Below are positions 1 to 8,402 of a stretch of 64,000 bases of DNA, piece by piece. Position 1 is the first letter of the stretch, and every line of letters begins with the position of its first letter. The translations under genes and the position numbers were made by a program. The notes under the pieces were generated by a model. The model saw nothing but the letters and a program-made list of their open reading frames with translations, did no database searches and was not told the DNA's origin. Source of the DNA: Gammaproteobacteria bacterium (GTDB lineage Bacteria; Pseudomonadota; Gammaproteobacteria; UBA4575). The stretch spans positions 62,001 through 126,000 of the forward strand of contig WTFY01000006.1 of NCBI GenBank assembly GCA_011523795.1, in the 5' to 3' direction.

Positions 1-427
1 TGCCACGACCATGAGGGCACTTAACAAGACAACCTGCCTAAGTCTGCTTTGAGTCGTAATACTGGCTTACCAAAACTTGAACGGGACGACCTATAGTACT
101 TTTTTGCTCAGTTTCTGTCTGTCTTCGTCTGCAATGGAACGATATGGTCTGTCGCAAGTTGTTTGTACTGTCAAGCCCTTGGGTATGTACCCGTGTTAGT
201 GAGAGAGTTGGAGCGATAGTTTCCGGCACAGGCGGTCGTTGATCCAGCGAGTGAGCGAGGTCGAATGCGGTGATACTGGCAGGCCCGTAGCTGATGCGAT
301 AAGCCACCTTGGTTTACAATTGGAATCACCTGACTACTGTATCCCAATTTTGGAAGTCCACCTATAGTTAAAATTTCAAGCACAAAGGGTCTATGCCAAG
401 CCTTGACAAATCCGGTAGCATCACATC
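1..427. other. Gene-poor left edge
   Basis: No convincing protein gene is seen on either strand; the short open frames have no ribosome binding site and no family-like sequence. The only recognisable element is one inverted copy of the interspersed repeat described at 169-247. Confidence 0.5.
169..247 (-). repeat. Interspersed repeat, copy 1 (inverted)
   Basis: Read on the minus strand this copy has the full element: a CTGGATCAACG start, the highly conserved centre GGAAACTATCGCTCCAACTC, a CTCTCAC tract, and a terminal GGGCTTGACA. The centre is nearly identical to the copy at 8167-8247 and clearly related to 3786-3863. It points away from the amidohydrolase gene. Confidence 0.75.
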
Positions 428-1513
428 ATGAAGATCATCTCGCTGGTCATAACCTTTGCCGCTAGCGCTGTATTTACCTTTGCCGGGCTGGAGGCGGGTG
501 CCACTTCGGAAACAGTTGATGGTGAAACCATCACTTGCTACGACAGGACCGTGCAGCCTAGTACGGCAGTCGTAGATGCCCACTTGCACTTCCGTCCGTT
601 TGGAGGCAGGGCACTGCCATTCGAGGAGGTAGTTCAATATCTTGAAAAAGCCGGTGTGCAGTACGCAACGGTGTATGGCATCGGCCAGATGTTGCCAATT
701 TCATCATCATGTACATACTATCTTGACTGTCCCGGTACGCCGGTAATGCCTACGTTAAAGAATGACTTCTTTAACGCCGTGAATTACATATCCAAGGGCT
801 CGGGAACGGTCCATATGACACTGTCCATGAGCTTTCCAAACCTTGGCCAGCCGGATACCGTGCTCGATGGCATGCGGCTGCTGGACAGGGAGTTTCCCGG
901 GCTGTTCAAATGGATGGGTGAAGTCAACATGGTGAAGCAGGCGCTGTTTGGCAACCACCGTCTTGCCATTCCCATATCCAAGATCGCGAAATGGGAGCCG
1001 TTCATGGCCGAGCTGCGCAAGCGCGATATGCCCATCGCTATCCACTCGGATCTTGGAAGTAACGAGGAACCCACCCGCTACCTGCCCTGGATCGAAGAGG
1101 CGTTGCGCCTGTACCCGGACAATAAAATCATCTGGATGCACCTTGGCCTGTCTCGCGAGCTGACCACAATCGAAGCGGACCGGCACATCGCGATCCTGCA
1201 GTCCCTGCTTGACCGCTATCCGAAACTGATGCTTGACATCGCCTGGCGGGTGATAGATGACCATTACTTCTCGGACCCCGGGTTGCGTGCGCAGTACATT
1301 CCCTTTCTGAACGCTTATTCAGACCGCATTCTGCCCGGATCGGACTTTTTGGCGTCCAGCAACAAGAGTTTCGAGGTGTACCGGGCAGAGCTCGAGGTGA
1401 CCAGCCGGATCATCCGTCATCTTGACGACGATGCATTCAGGAATATCGCTCTTGGCGAGAATTACTTCAGGCTGCTTGATCTGGATAAGCGTGCACCTAA
1501 AATATGCCCTTGA
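428..1513 (+). CDS. Secreted amidohydrolase (metal-dependent TIM-barrel hydrolase)
   Basis: The 361-residue protein has an N-terminal hydrophobic signal sequence (about residues 1-25), so it probably acts in the periplasm. The mature part has the amidohydrolase-2 pattern: the HxH metal pair at H52 and H54 (DAHLHF), a later histidine at 206 (AIHSDLG), another at 238 (WMHLGLS) and the catalytic-type aspartate at 306 (PGSDF). These residues ligate one or two metal ions in the family, which hydrolyses or decarboxylates small cyclic or carboxylated substrates; the substrate cannot be read from the sequence. Its stop lies 7 nt from the stop of the convergent gene at 1521, leaving no room for separate terminators. 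Confidence 0.8.
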   Translation: MKIISLVITFAASAVFTFAGLEAGATSETVDGETITCYDRTVQPSTAVVDAHLHFRPFGGRALPFEEVVQYLEKAGVQYATVYGIGQMLPISSSCTYYLDCPGTPVMPTLKNDFFNAVNYISKGSGTVHMTLSMSFPNLGQPDTVLDGMRLLDREFPGLFKWMGEVNMVKQALFGNHRLAIPISKIAKWEPFMAELRKRDMPIAIHSDLGSNEEPTRYLPWIEEALRLYPDNKIIWMHLGLSRELTTIEADRHIAILQSLLDRYPKLMLDIAWRVIDDHYFSDPGLRAQYIPFLNAYSDRILPGSDFLASSNKSFEVYRAELEVTSRIIRHLDDDAFRNIALGENYFRLLDLDKRAPKICP

Positions 1514-1520
1514 GCTGTTT

Positions 1521-2303
1521 TCACGGGTGACCGAACCGGTAGGTGATTGCCAGGCGGATTACCCCGAGCGCGTTGTCGATCTTGTAGGGACAGGGCTTAT
1601 GCAGGCCGCCGGGTCCGCAGCGGTTATTGCCGGAATGGTTCACGTGGTGGGTGCTGCGCCCAAAATCCATGTACAGGCCCTCCAGGCGCACGTCCCAGGC
1701 CCTGGTCAAGTGGGTTTCCAGTCCTGCCCCGGCCACCCAGCCTACCTCGGTCGTGTGATCGCTAAAGGAATCGTCCGGGTCGACATGGGGGGCAATATCA
1801 CGTCCTGAATCGATGTCGGTGACCGAGCGGTTGACCCTGGACAGTGCCATCCCGGCAGTGGCAAAGAGTAATACCGGTCCCATCGCATGTTCCACGCCCA
1901 CCCGCGCACTGGCCACCCAGCGAAATTCCACCTCGACCGTTTCATCCAAGCCCTCGGGGTCCACCCGGTTCGAGCGAGCCGTCATGTCCCCGAGCATGCC
2001 GTCAACCTCGAGGCGCAACGGTATGCCTGCGAGCTCAAGCTTGCGTCCGGCCAGCACGCCGAACACCAGCCCTGAGTCATGGTAGTCAAGCGACCAGCCG
2101 GGCACACCCCAGTTGGCAAAGCCCTCTACATCCTCGATCCGGTTGTCCGTCCAGGCCGACCCGGTGAACAACCCGGCATACGTTGCCTCCGGATTGCGGG
2201 CAGGCTGTGCGTGAGCCATGCCTGTAAAGACCGCCAGCATCACCCCGGTGGCAAGCACGAGACCGGCTGCGTGACTGTGGCGCGACGTGCAAAAGGTGTT
2301 CAT
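1521..2303 (-). CDS. Outer-membrane beta-barrel protein (opacity/OmpA-like fold)
   Basis: The 260-residue product begins with a signal peptide ending near AHAQ (about residue 33). The rest is rich in alternating aromatic and polar residues, glycines and short turns, as in 8-stranded surface barrels. The C-terminus, AITYRFGHP, is strand-like but has two extra residues after the terminal aromatic. The family often forms adhesins or small porins; no specific function is visible. No good ribosome binding site precedes the first ATG, so the true start may be slightly downstream. It could be cotranscribed with the outer-membrane gene at 2479-3630, which lies upstream on the same strand. Confidence 0.7.
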   Translation of the reverse strand: MNTFCTSRHSHAAGLVLATGVMLAVFTGMAHAQPARNPEATYAGLFTGSAWTDNRIEDVEGFANWGVPGWSLDYHDSGLVFGVLAGRKLELAGIPLRLEVDGMLGDMTARSNRVDPEGLDETVEVEFRWVASARVGVEHAMGPVLLFATAGMALSRVNRSVTDIDSGRDIAPHVDPDDSFSDHTTEVGWVAGAGLETHLTRAWDVRLEGLYMDFGRSTHHVNHSGNNRCGPGGLHKPCPYKIDNALGVIRLAITYRFGHP

Positions 2304-2478
2304 GGGAATGGCTCGTGTTTCAGTAGGCGCCTGCAGGCAGGAAATTTGCCACCCGCTTGTACGCGAAGCATGTCGATGTGTCCAGGGGCCGCTCGGCCTT
2401 GTCCGGTCCCCGGTGTTGCAGGTCGACTCCGAAACCGTGCCTGCATATCGATATTGGTGGACATTGTCTCAGCAAACA

Positions 2479-3630
2479 CTACTTCCCTTTGAACTCCACG
2501 TAAATGGAGCCGAAATAGCCGAATGCGTCCGAGTATTCAATGCGTGCAGGCGAGTGGGGATCCCCGGGACCGAAGCGCTCTCCCGGTTCTGCATAACGCA
2601 TTTTCGGGACATCCGACAGATACTCCATGCCTGCGCCAACACGAAAGGTCACGTTCCTGGAATACGAGAAAATCAACGAGGTCTGCAGACTGAGAGTAAC
2701 GGCCCATCGGGTATCATTGGTGCGATAGTCCGTGACTTCATCCATCGCAAACGTGCCCGACGATATGAACGTGCGCTGGGCGCCTTGGTAGTCCGCGTCC
2801 AGGTAGTAGACTCCCAGTGTGCTGTCCAGGGCGAGGTTCCAGTCTGGTCGAAGCGGAAGGTTCATCTTGGTGCCGATTGCACCGCCATAGTAGTCGGCGT
2901 CCAGATCTTCGCTGAGCGTGAGATTGTTGATTGTGGCAGGGCGGTTGGATTCATAGGCGAACGTCTTGATGTCCTGGCGCAGTCTCTTGTAGCTGGGTCC
3001 AAGGGAGATCGAGGCGCTGGACCGGGCTGCCGGTTCAGGCTGCTTTCCAGTGACCAGGTCCAGCCCAAAAAAATCCACCTCCCTTTTCGTACGGATACGG
3101 ACGGGATCGCCCCAGGCAAAAATGGCCGAGCCGAACGGCATGGCTCCACCATCGATCCTTCCGATCCAGCCCACCGCCCGAACGTGCGGATCATCATGGA
3201 TCAAATCAAGCAAGTGTCTCTGGGTATGCGGGGTGATGCACTCCCCGATCGCCGCACCCGGCGGACAGTGCCGGTCTTGGAACCGGGTGCGGACCTCCGC
3301 CCATGGAGCGGGATCTTCGCGGTACTCGCGGGTATGCCTGGAAGTATAAGAGGTCCGAAAACCGCGCAGCTCGGTAAACCGGTGGCCATGTGCCTTGCCG
3401 AGGGTAAGGGAAACCCGTGCCCCATCATCCCTGCCATCATAGTGATCCAGAAAACCAAGGGCCTCTTCCCGGCCGTTGGTTCGGATGAACGGGCTGGACT
3501 CCGGCAGGTCCAGCAAGTGAATGCCTGCGCCTGCCTTGATATAAAAATCTTCAGCTGAAGCATCAGGGGAAGCGGCATTCACTTGAAGGCAAAGCAGGAG
3601 GAAGATGAGCAGCAGGAGTGGAATTCTCAT
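2479..3630 (-). CDS. Outer-membrane protein, paralogue of the 10026-11222 product
   Basis: The open frame extends to 3681, but the ATG at 3628-3630 is preferred: it has an AGGAA ribosome binding site and begins directly with a signal peptide (MRIPLLLLIF, cleaved near VNAA). The mature approximately 360 residues look like a large beta-barrel. Long blocks are shared with the gene at 10026, including IRTNGREE, GFLDHYD, VGWIG.IDGGAMPFGS, IRIRTKREVDF, FAYESNR and NNLTL, so the two are recent paralogues. I do not recognise a named family. The repeat block GWIG-IDGGAMPFGS could be a structured loop. Transcription runs away from the repeat copy at 3786. Confidence 0.7.
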   Translation of the reverse strand: MRIPLLLLIFLLLCLQVNAASPDASAEDFYIKAGAGIHLLDLPESSPFIRTNGREEALGFLDHYDGRDDGARVSLTLGKAHGHRFTELRGFRTSYTSRHTREYREDPAPWAEVRTRFQDRHCPPGAAIGECITPHTQRHLLDLIHDDPHVRAVGWIGRIDGGAMPFGSAIFAWGDPVRIRTKREVDFFGLDLVTGKQPEPAARSSASISLGPSYKRLRQDIKTFAYESNRPATINNLTLSEDLDADYYGGAIGTKMNLPLRPDWNLALDSTLGVYYLDADYQGAQRTFISSGTFAMDEVTDYRTNDTRWAVTLSLQTSLIFSYSRNVTFRVGAGMEYLSDVPKMRYAEPGERFGPGDPHSPARIEYSDAFGYFGSIYVEFKGK

Positions 3631-3785
3631 CGAATTCCTGTGTCTCATTGCCGCTGAAACGGTCAAATATCGATCCTGCATATGAGGACTTACAAATAGT
3701 TAGTAACCTTGGCCCGACATACAGACACACTCTGCTCTCGGCTTTTCAAGCTTCATCAGGCACCCCTTGCAATTCCGGTCGATCC

Positions 3786-3863
3786 CTGGATAACCGACTG
3801 TTTCTACGAAAAACTATCGCTTCAGCTCTCTCGACACCTGGAACATGCCCGGAGGGTTTGACA
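3786..3863 (+). repeat. Interspersed repeat, copy 2
   Basis: This copy shows the CTGGAT start, AAACTATCGCTTCAGCTCTC in the centre and a terminal GGGTTTGACA. It lies between the start of the outer-membrane gene (minus) and the end of the universal stress gene (minus) and is oriented against both. Confidence 0.75.
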
Positions 3864-3909
3864 TGGCGGGAAGAGCCTTGATTGTATAGAGACGAGTGAG
3901 GGTACCTGG

Positions 3910-4722
3910 CTAGTGTGACATCAGTACAGGAATCTCGGCCATTTGTGATACAAGATTGGTCACTCCGCTCAAAATGGCTTCACTGAACCGTGAGTGTCCG
4001 TAAGCACCCATTACGATCAAGTCCCTGTTCTCTTGTTTTGCCAGTGCAAGGAGCCTGCGGCCGACCGATTTTTCAATATCGCGCAAGAGGCTGGGTTCTG
4101 TGTACGGGTCTTCAACTGTATGCTGCTCTATTTTCGCATCGATACCGTGTGCGGTCAGGTATGAGGTCAGTGACTGTTTTTCATGATCGCTTAGCTCTCC
4201 AAGCGCTGCAATCACGATATCATTCGCCTGGTGCAAGAGCGGGAGAGTGTCATGTAATGCTCGTGCTGCTTCTCGAGTGCTTTTCCATGCAACCAATATG
4301 CGGTCAAAGCTTATGCTTGGAAGTTCTGCGGGGGGTAACAGCAATGCCGGGCAACCGGCTGTCAGCAGAACCTTGTCTACCACCTTGTGATTGTGTTTGT
4401 TTCGACGAAGCAGAACTATATCTGCAAAGAGGCTTTGTTGAGCTACTTCAGCAACTACATCCCCGCCTTCCGTATAATGCCAGCTCCCTTTTAAATTTGC
4501 TGCTTTCAGGGCTGATTCAAAGTGCTCATGAACTTCATTAGCCCTGTTTCGAAAAGACTCTACGTTTACGACATCCGGCATACTGAACATTGTTGAGGTC
4601 AATGGCACTACGTAAACTGCTGAAATGTGACCATCACCAACCTGGGCCAAGTTTGTTGCAGCTCTGATCAAGCTGGCGTGATCTGCCTTGTCTTCTAATA
4701 AAACAACGATACTTCTGTACAC
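3910..4722 (-). CDS. Tandem-domain universal stress protein
   Basis: The 270-residue protein has two Usp domains (about 1-145 and 146-270). The first opens with YRSIVVLLEDKADHASLIRA and the second with FDRILVAWKSTREAARAL, both typical beta1-alpha1 segments. The second domain carries a glycine-rich nucleotide loop, MGAYGHSRFSEAILSG, close to the family G-x2-G-x9-G(S/T) ATP motif. Two-domain Usp proteins (UspE-like) act in the cytoplasm in stress resistance. No partner gene adjoins it; the 346 nt upstream (4723-5068) are AT-rich and hold only repeat copy 3 and the leader of the small periplasmic gene. Confidence 0.9.
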   Translation of the reverse strand: MYRSIVVLLEDKADHASLIRAATNLAQVGDGHISAVYVVPLTSTMFSMPDVVNVESFRNRANEVHEHFESALKAANLKGSWHYTEGGDVVAEVAQQSLFADIVLLRRNKHNHKVVDKVLLTAGCPALLLPPAELPSISFDRILVAWKSTREAARALHDTLPLLHQANDIVIAALGELSDHEKQSLTSYLTAHGIDAKIEQHTVEDPYTEPSLLRDIEKSVGRRLLALAKQENRDLIVMGAYGHSRFSEAILSGVTNLVSQMAEIPVLMSH

Positions 4723-4940
4723 GGTAGTATCCTCTTGTCAGGTAAAGATTCTTCTGTCTGTATTATCCTATTATACAAGTATATTAGTGACCATACTTAC
4801 TTAGATTGTTATAAATTTTTCTGGTCTCAGCCCAAATGTGAAGGGTGCCAAGTGTGATAATGAGATTGCGTTTCATGAGCAAGATAAATCGATACCCTGC
4901 CTCCCAGAACTTGATTCGGGTCTGAACGCGAAATTCTCAT

Positions 4941-4994
4941 GTCCCATATCGCTGCAACTCTCTTAAACTTGGAATATAGCCAGGAGGTTTGACA
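4941..4994 (+). repeat. Interspersed repeat, copy 3 (partial)
   Basis: Only the right half is preserved: an ATATCGCTGCAACTCTCTTA centre, then AGGAGGTTTGACAT. It lies about 75 nt before the small periplasmic gene at 5069 and in the same direction, so its TTGACA could act as a -35 box for that gene. Confidence 0.6.
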
Positions 4995-5068
4995 TTACTT
5001 TATGCAAGGTGCAGCCTAGTCATGTTGGTTGATACATTCATTTGAGAATTAAAGTAAAGGAGAATCTC

Positions 5069-5365
5069 GTGAAAAAAGTCATTCCCTGTTTACTTGTTGC
5101 CACAGTACTTGTCGCAGGAACAGCCTCTGTATCCGCCGATCATGGCGGGCACATGGATAGTATGGCCGAAAAACTTGAACTTACCTCTGAACAGGAAGCT
5201 CAATTTCGAGAAATCATGCAAACCAAGCGCGAAAAGAAGAAAAGCTTCTTTAAAGAACTGCGTGCTGGCACACATGCTCAACTCAAAGAGGTGTTGACCG
5301 AAGAACAACTTGCAGAATTTGAAGAGATGTCGAAGCAGCGATGTCCGCGTAAAGGAAAACAGTGA
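5069..5365 (+). CDS. Spy/CpxP-like small periplasmic protein (LTxxQ motifs)
   Basis: The GTG at 5069 is chosen because an AAGGAG site (5057-5062) sits 6 nt before it and the protein then starts with a clean signal peptide (MKKVIPCLLVATVL, cleaved near VSAD). The mature part of about 75 residues is charged and helical, with two LTxxQ signatures, LTSEQ and LTEEQ, typical of Spy/CpxP proteins, which are ATP-independent periplasmic chaperones and metal or envelope stress factors. A frameshifted relative lies at 49229-49407. The context (repeat copy 3 upstream, universal stress gene next door) agrees with an envelope stress role, which is inferred. Confidence 0.8.
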   Translation: MKKVIPCLLVATVLVAGTASVSADHGGHMDSMAEKLELTSEQEAQFREIMQTKREKKKSFFKELRAGTHAQLKEVLTEEQLAEFEEMSKQRCPRKGKQ

Positions 5366-5470
5366 TTTTATAGGACTGATCATATCTGGGATTCAGGCTG
5401 TCAAGTTTGTTCGACAGAGCTGTTGCAATTAAAGGGAAGTTATTCACTCAAGCGGAAGAGCTTTTGGGGC

Positions 5471-5526
5471 ATGGCCTTCACTCCAGTTCTCTCACAGGAC
5501 CCGGCACCGATACAGGAAGCTTGACG
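5471..5526 (+). repeat. Interspersed repeat, copy 4 (partial)
   Basis: Retains CTCCAGTTCTCTCACA and the AGCTTGACG end. It stands about 75 nt before the autotransporter gene at 5602, in the same orientation and at a similar distance to that of copy 3 from its gene. Confidence 0.6.
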
Positions 5527-5601
5527 GGTGTAGTGCGCTTCATTGTAAAGTTTTTGTGAATTCTGATATTCTCGCTATTCCAAACATAAGGGGCATCAAG
5601 C

Positions 5602-8130
5602 ATGGAAACCGGAACACTTCCCACTTCGAGGTTGAAGATTCTTTTGTTCGGCCTGCTTGTACTGACCGGTGTATTTTCCGGAACGAATACCGCCTCGGCG
5701 CAGATGCATGAAGCTTGTCCACTCTCTCCTGGCCTGGTTCAGCCTGCGGACCCGCGGGTAACTGCCCAACAGGTGGAAAGTGGCAGCGCAAGCCTCATGG
5801 ACTTTGCGCTGGTTGCGAGAGATCATTTCAAGCGTGTATCCCAGGAAAGTTTACAGCAAGCGTACCACTTCGGATGCCTTATCAGGCAGGATGGGGGTCC
5901 TTGGCGTTCCGGTTCCACCTACCTGGTGCAGCTGACGCCTGATGGCAGGGTGTTCGTGCACACCAGGGAAATGGCGTTGTCGGGCAGACTCCTCAATCGC
6001 GCGATTCTTGCAAGAATTCTTACTTCGCTGGGAGTCTCCCAAGCGGATTTGACCAACCCGGCTGCCATCCTGAGAACATTGTCGCAAGAACCGCATGCCT
6101 CGTTCGATGCGACTGCTCCCATACCAGGTATACGGCCGGGCATACCAGGTGCCAAAGGCTATGCCAGTGTCTACAACCGGGCTCGCCAGGCGAGCCCGAT
6201 GATACTGCTGGCGGGGTTTGACCTTACCTCATCCCATCTGGCTCAGGAACCCATCGATTACGGTGACCCGGCCGTTACTGCTGCGAACGTGGTGGATCGC
6301 AGCACCTTGAAGGCCTTCGTCACGGAAGCGGGGAACTACTTTCTCAGACTGCGAGAGACTGGCGGTCGAGAAGCCATTTCAAAAGCCAAGGTTGCCTTGC
6401 GGGATCCGAACGGGCCCTGGAGACACGGCTCCGTGTACGTCTACGTTCTGGATCGTAACAGCAACATCATCCTGTTTCACGGGGCGTTTCCGGACCGGTT
6501 CGAGATTCGTCCCTTGGTGCCGACCGTTCGGGATGTGGTGACCGGGGAGTTCGTGCTGCCCCAAGTGATTGAGGCTGCGACCAGCAGCCCGGAAGGCGGC
6601 TTCGTGGAATACTACTTCGACGATCCCTCAGACGACACTGACAGTGCCGACATTCCCAAGGTGGGCTATGCCCGTGAGTTCCAAATCCGTAGGGCTGATG
6701 GAAGCCTTTCTCCAAATAGTGTTATTGTCGGATCAGGCTTTTACCAGAGTTCACCTGAGGTAGTGGCCGCGCGCCAGAACAAGGCGATCAAAGACGTATT
6801 GCCCCAGGTGATGCGTGCCATGACTGCGAGTACGGTGGATGCCGTCTCGACCCGCATTCAGCAGGCGAACTCCGGCGCACCGCCGGCCAAAGCGTTCAGC
6901 CTCGGCGGCGCCTCCACGCTCTACGATGCCCTGCTGGCAAATGGCCAGGCCCTGGGGACCGGCACCTTCGATCTGGGCCGGCTGTTTGCGAGTTCGTCCT
7001 TCACCCTCCCGCTTGACGGGACGGGTTCTTCAGGTGGCCTGTTCGGGGACCTGTCGATATGGGGCAGTGGAGACTACCGTGACTTCGATGGCGGCGACCG
7101 GCAGCTGGACTACGATGGTGACGTGGTCAGTGCCCACCTCGGGATCGACACTAGGCTGAGGACAGACCTGCTGGCAGGTGTTTCGGTTGCGTGGGCACAA
7201 GGCATGGTCGATTACCGGGACGAGAGCAATGTCACGGGCAAGTCCAAGACCACCCTGACGAGCATCAACCCCTACGTGGGCTGGCAGGCCTCGGAGAGGA
7301 TGAACTTGTGGGCTGCAGCCGGTTATGGCTGGGGCGAAGTGGAGGTGAATGACCAGTCTGCGGAAAAGGAAGACAGTGACATGGACCAGCAAATGGTCGC
7401 GGCAGGAATCAATGGACTGCTGTATGAAGCCGATGCCACGACCCTGAGGCTCAAGGCTGAGGCGGCGTTCACCTGGGCCGACATTGATGGTTCCGGGACC
7501 CTGGAGAGCATGAACTTGAATGCCAGCCGGCAGCGGCTTTTGATCGAAGGAGCCCACGTCCAGAAGCTTGCCTCGGGGGCAACGTTGACTCCCTCGCTGG
7601 AGTTAGGTGTGCGGCATGATGGAGGAGACGGGGATACCGGCAGCAGTATCGAGGCCGGGGGCGGCCTGCGTTATAACGATCCGGAGAGCGGGCTGACGGT
7701 CGAGGGACGAGCCCGGACACTGCTGAACCATAGCGACGATTACGATGAGTGGGGCATGAGTGGGCTGGTGCAACTTGATCCAGGTGCAGCAGGCGTGGGG
7801 CTTGCGCTTATGGTGCAGCCTGCGTGGGGTCATACAGCCAGCGGCGTGCAACGCTTGTGGGACACCGGGGGAGTGGCACTGGCCAACCAGGCAGCGGGAC
7901 GCGTGAATGCACGGCTGGCCTATGGCATTGGCTCAGCATGGGATGGCCAGGGCGTGTTGACTCCGTACACCGACATGCTGCTGTCCGGGGATGGGTCACG
8001 GCGTCTGAGTCTGGGCAGCCGGTTTGACATCGGGACCTCGCTCAGAATCAGCCTGGAAGGGGTGCACGACCAGCCAGTACATGGCAAAAGCCACCACAGT
8101 GTCATGCTGCACGGCGACCTGAACTGGTAG
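5602..8130 (+). CDS. Cache-domain autotransporter
   Basis: The 842-residue protein has a signal peptide (about 1-34, ending TASAQ). Two periplasm/surface-type Cache modules follow: roughly 45-205 (WRSGSTYLVQLTPDGRVFVH, later AGFDL) and 240-390 (WRHGSVYVYVLDRNSNIILF, GGFVEYYF, then VGSGFYQS). Both show the sCache pattern of a tyrosine strand, a D-x-N/G turn and a closing G-F/Y. Residues 400-540 form a linker and the last about 290 are an autotransporter beta-barrel with repeated GYGWGEVEV-type strands, ending in HGDLNW. Cache domains normally bind small metabolites in chemoreceptors and kinases; here the sensor is fused to a type V secretion barrel and should be displayed outside the cell. No ligand can be named. 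Confidence 0.8.
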   Translation: METGTLPTSRLKILLFGLLVLTGVFSGTNTASAQMHEACPLSPGLVQPADPRVTAQQVESGSASLMDFALVARDHFKRVSQESLQQAYHFGCLIRQDGGPWRSGSTYLVQLTPDGRVFVHTREMALSGRLLNRAILARILTSLGVSQADLTNPAAILRTLSQEPHASFDATAPIPGIRPGIPGAKGYASVYNRARQASPMILLAGFDLTSSHLAQEPIDYGDPAVTAANVVDRSTLKAFVTEAGNYFLRLRETGGREAISKAKVALRDPNGPWRHGSVYVYVLDRNSNIILFHGAFPDRFEIRPLVPTVRDVVTGEFVLPQVIEAATSSPEGGFVEYYFDDPSDDTDSADIPKVGYAREFQIRRADGSLSPNSVIVGSGFYQSSPEVVAARQNKAIKDVLPQVMRAMTASTVDAVSTRIQQANSGAPPAKAFSLGGASTLYDALLANGQALGTGTFDLGRLFASSSFTLPLDGTGSSGGLFGDLSIWGSGDYRDFDGGDRQLDYDGDVVSAHLGIDTRLRTDLLAGVSVAWAQGMVDYRDESNVTGKSKTTLTSINPYVGWQASERMNLWAAAGYGWGEVEVNDQSAEKEDSDMDQQMVAAGINGLLYEADATTLRLKAEAAFTWADIDGSGTLESMNLNASRQRLLIEGAHVQKLASGATLTPSLELGVRHDGGDGDTGSSIEAGGGLRYNDPESGLTVEGRARTLLNHSDDYDEWGMSGLVQLDPGAAGVGLALMVQPAWGHTASGVQRLWDTGGVALANQAAGRVNARLAYGIGSAWDGQGVLTPYTDMLLSGDGSRRLSLGSRFDIGTSLRISLEGVHDQPVHGKSHHSVMLHGDLNW

Positions 8131-8166
8131 GTACATCAATACCACTACATCCTGCCTCATCAGTTA

Positions 8167-8247
8167 CTGGATCAACGGCCACCTGTTACGGAAACTATCG
8201 CTCCAGCTCTCTCACAGAGCCTGGTACGTACACACAGGGGCCTGACA
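8167..8247 (+). repeat. Interspersed repeat, copy 5 (full length)
   Basis: Best-preserved copy together with 169-247: CTGGATCAACGGCCACCTGT, GGAAACTATCGCTCCAGCTC, TCTCACA, and a final GGGGCCTGACA. It lies 156 nt before the aldehyde dehydrogenase start and in the same orientation. Confidence 0.75.
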
Positions 8248-8402
8248 CGTCAGCATGAGGGCTTGAAGCCTGCATGACTTGCCAGATTCGCATTCGGGTG
8301 ATATCAGGACTGGGCGGTTCTCCGCCATGAGAGGTTCACACCAAAAGCGGATGAGGTTTTGGGGTGGCAGGACAGCTTCCTGCGGAAGCTAGTGAGGCAG
8401 TT

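Noticed and set aside
755-1264. A 169-codon minus-strand frame inside the amidohydrolase gene
   Set aside because: The plus strand carries the metal-ligand motifs; the antisense translation is shadow sequence.
2287-3558. A 423-codon plus-strand frame across the first outer-membrane paralogue
   Set aside because: The minus strand encodes a protein with a signal peptide and a paralogue at 10026; the plus-strand translation has no coherent features.
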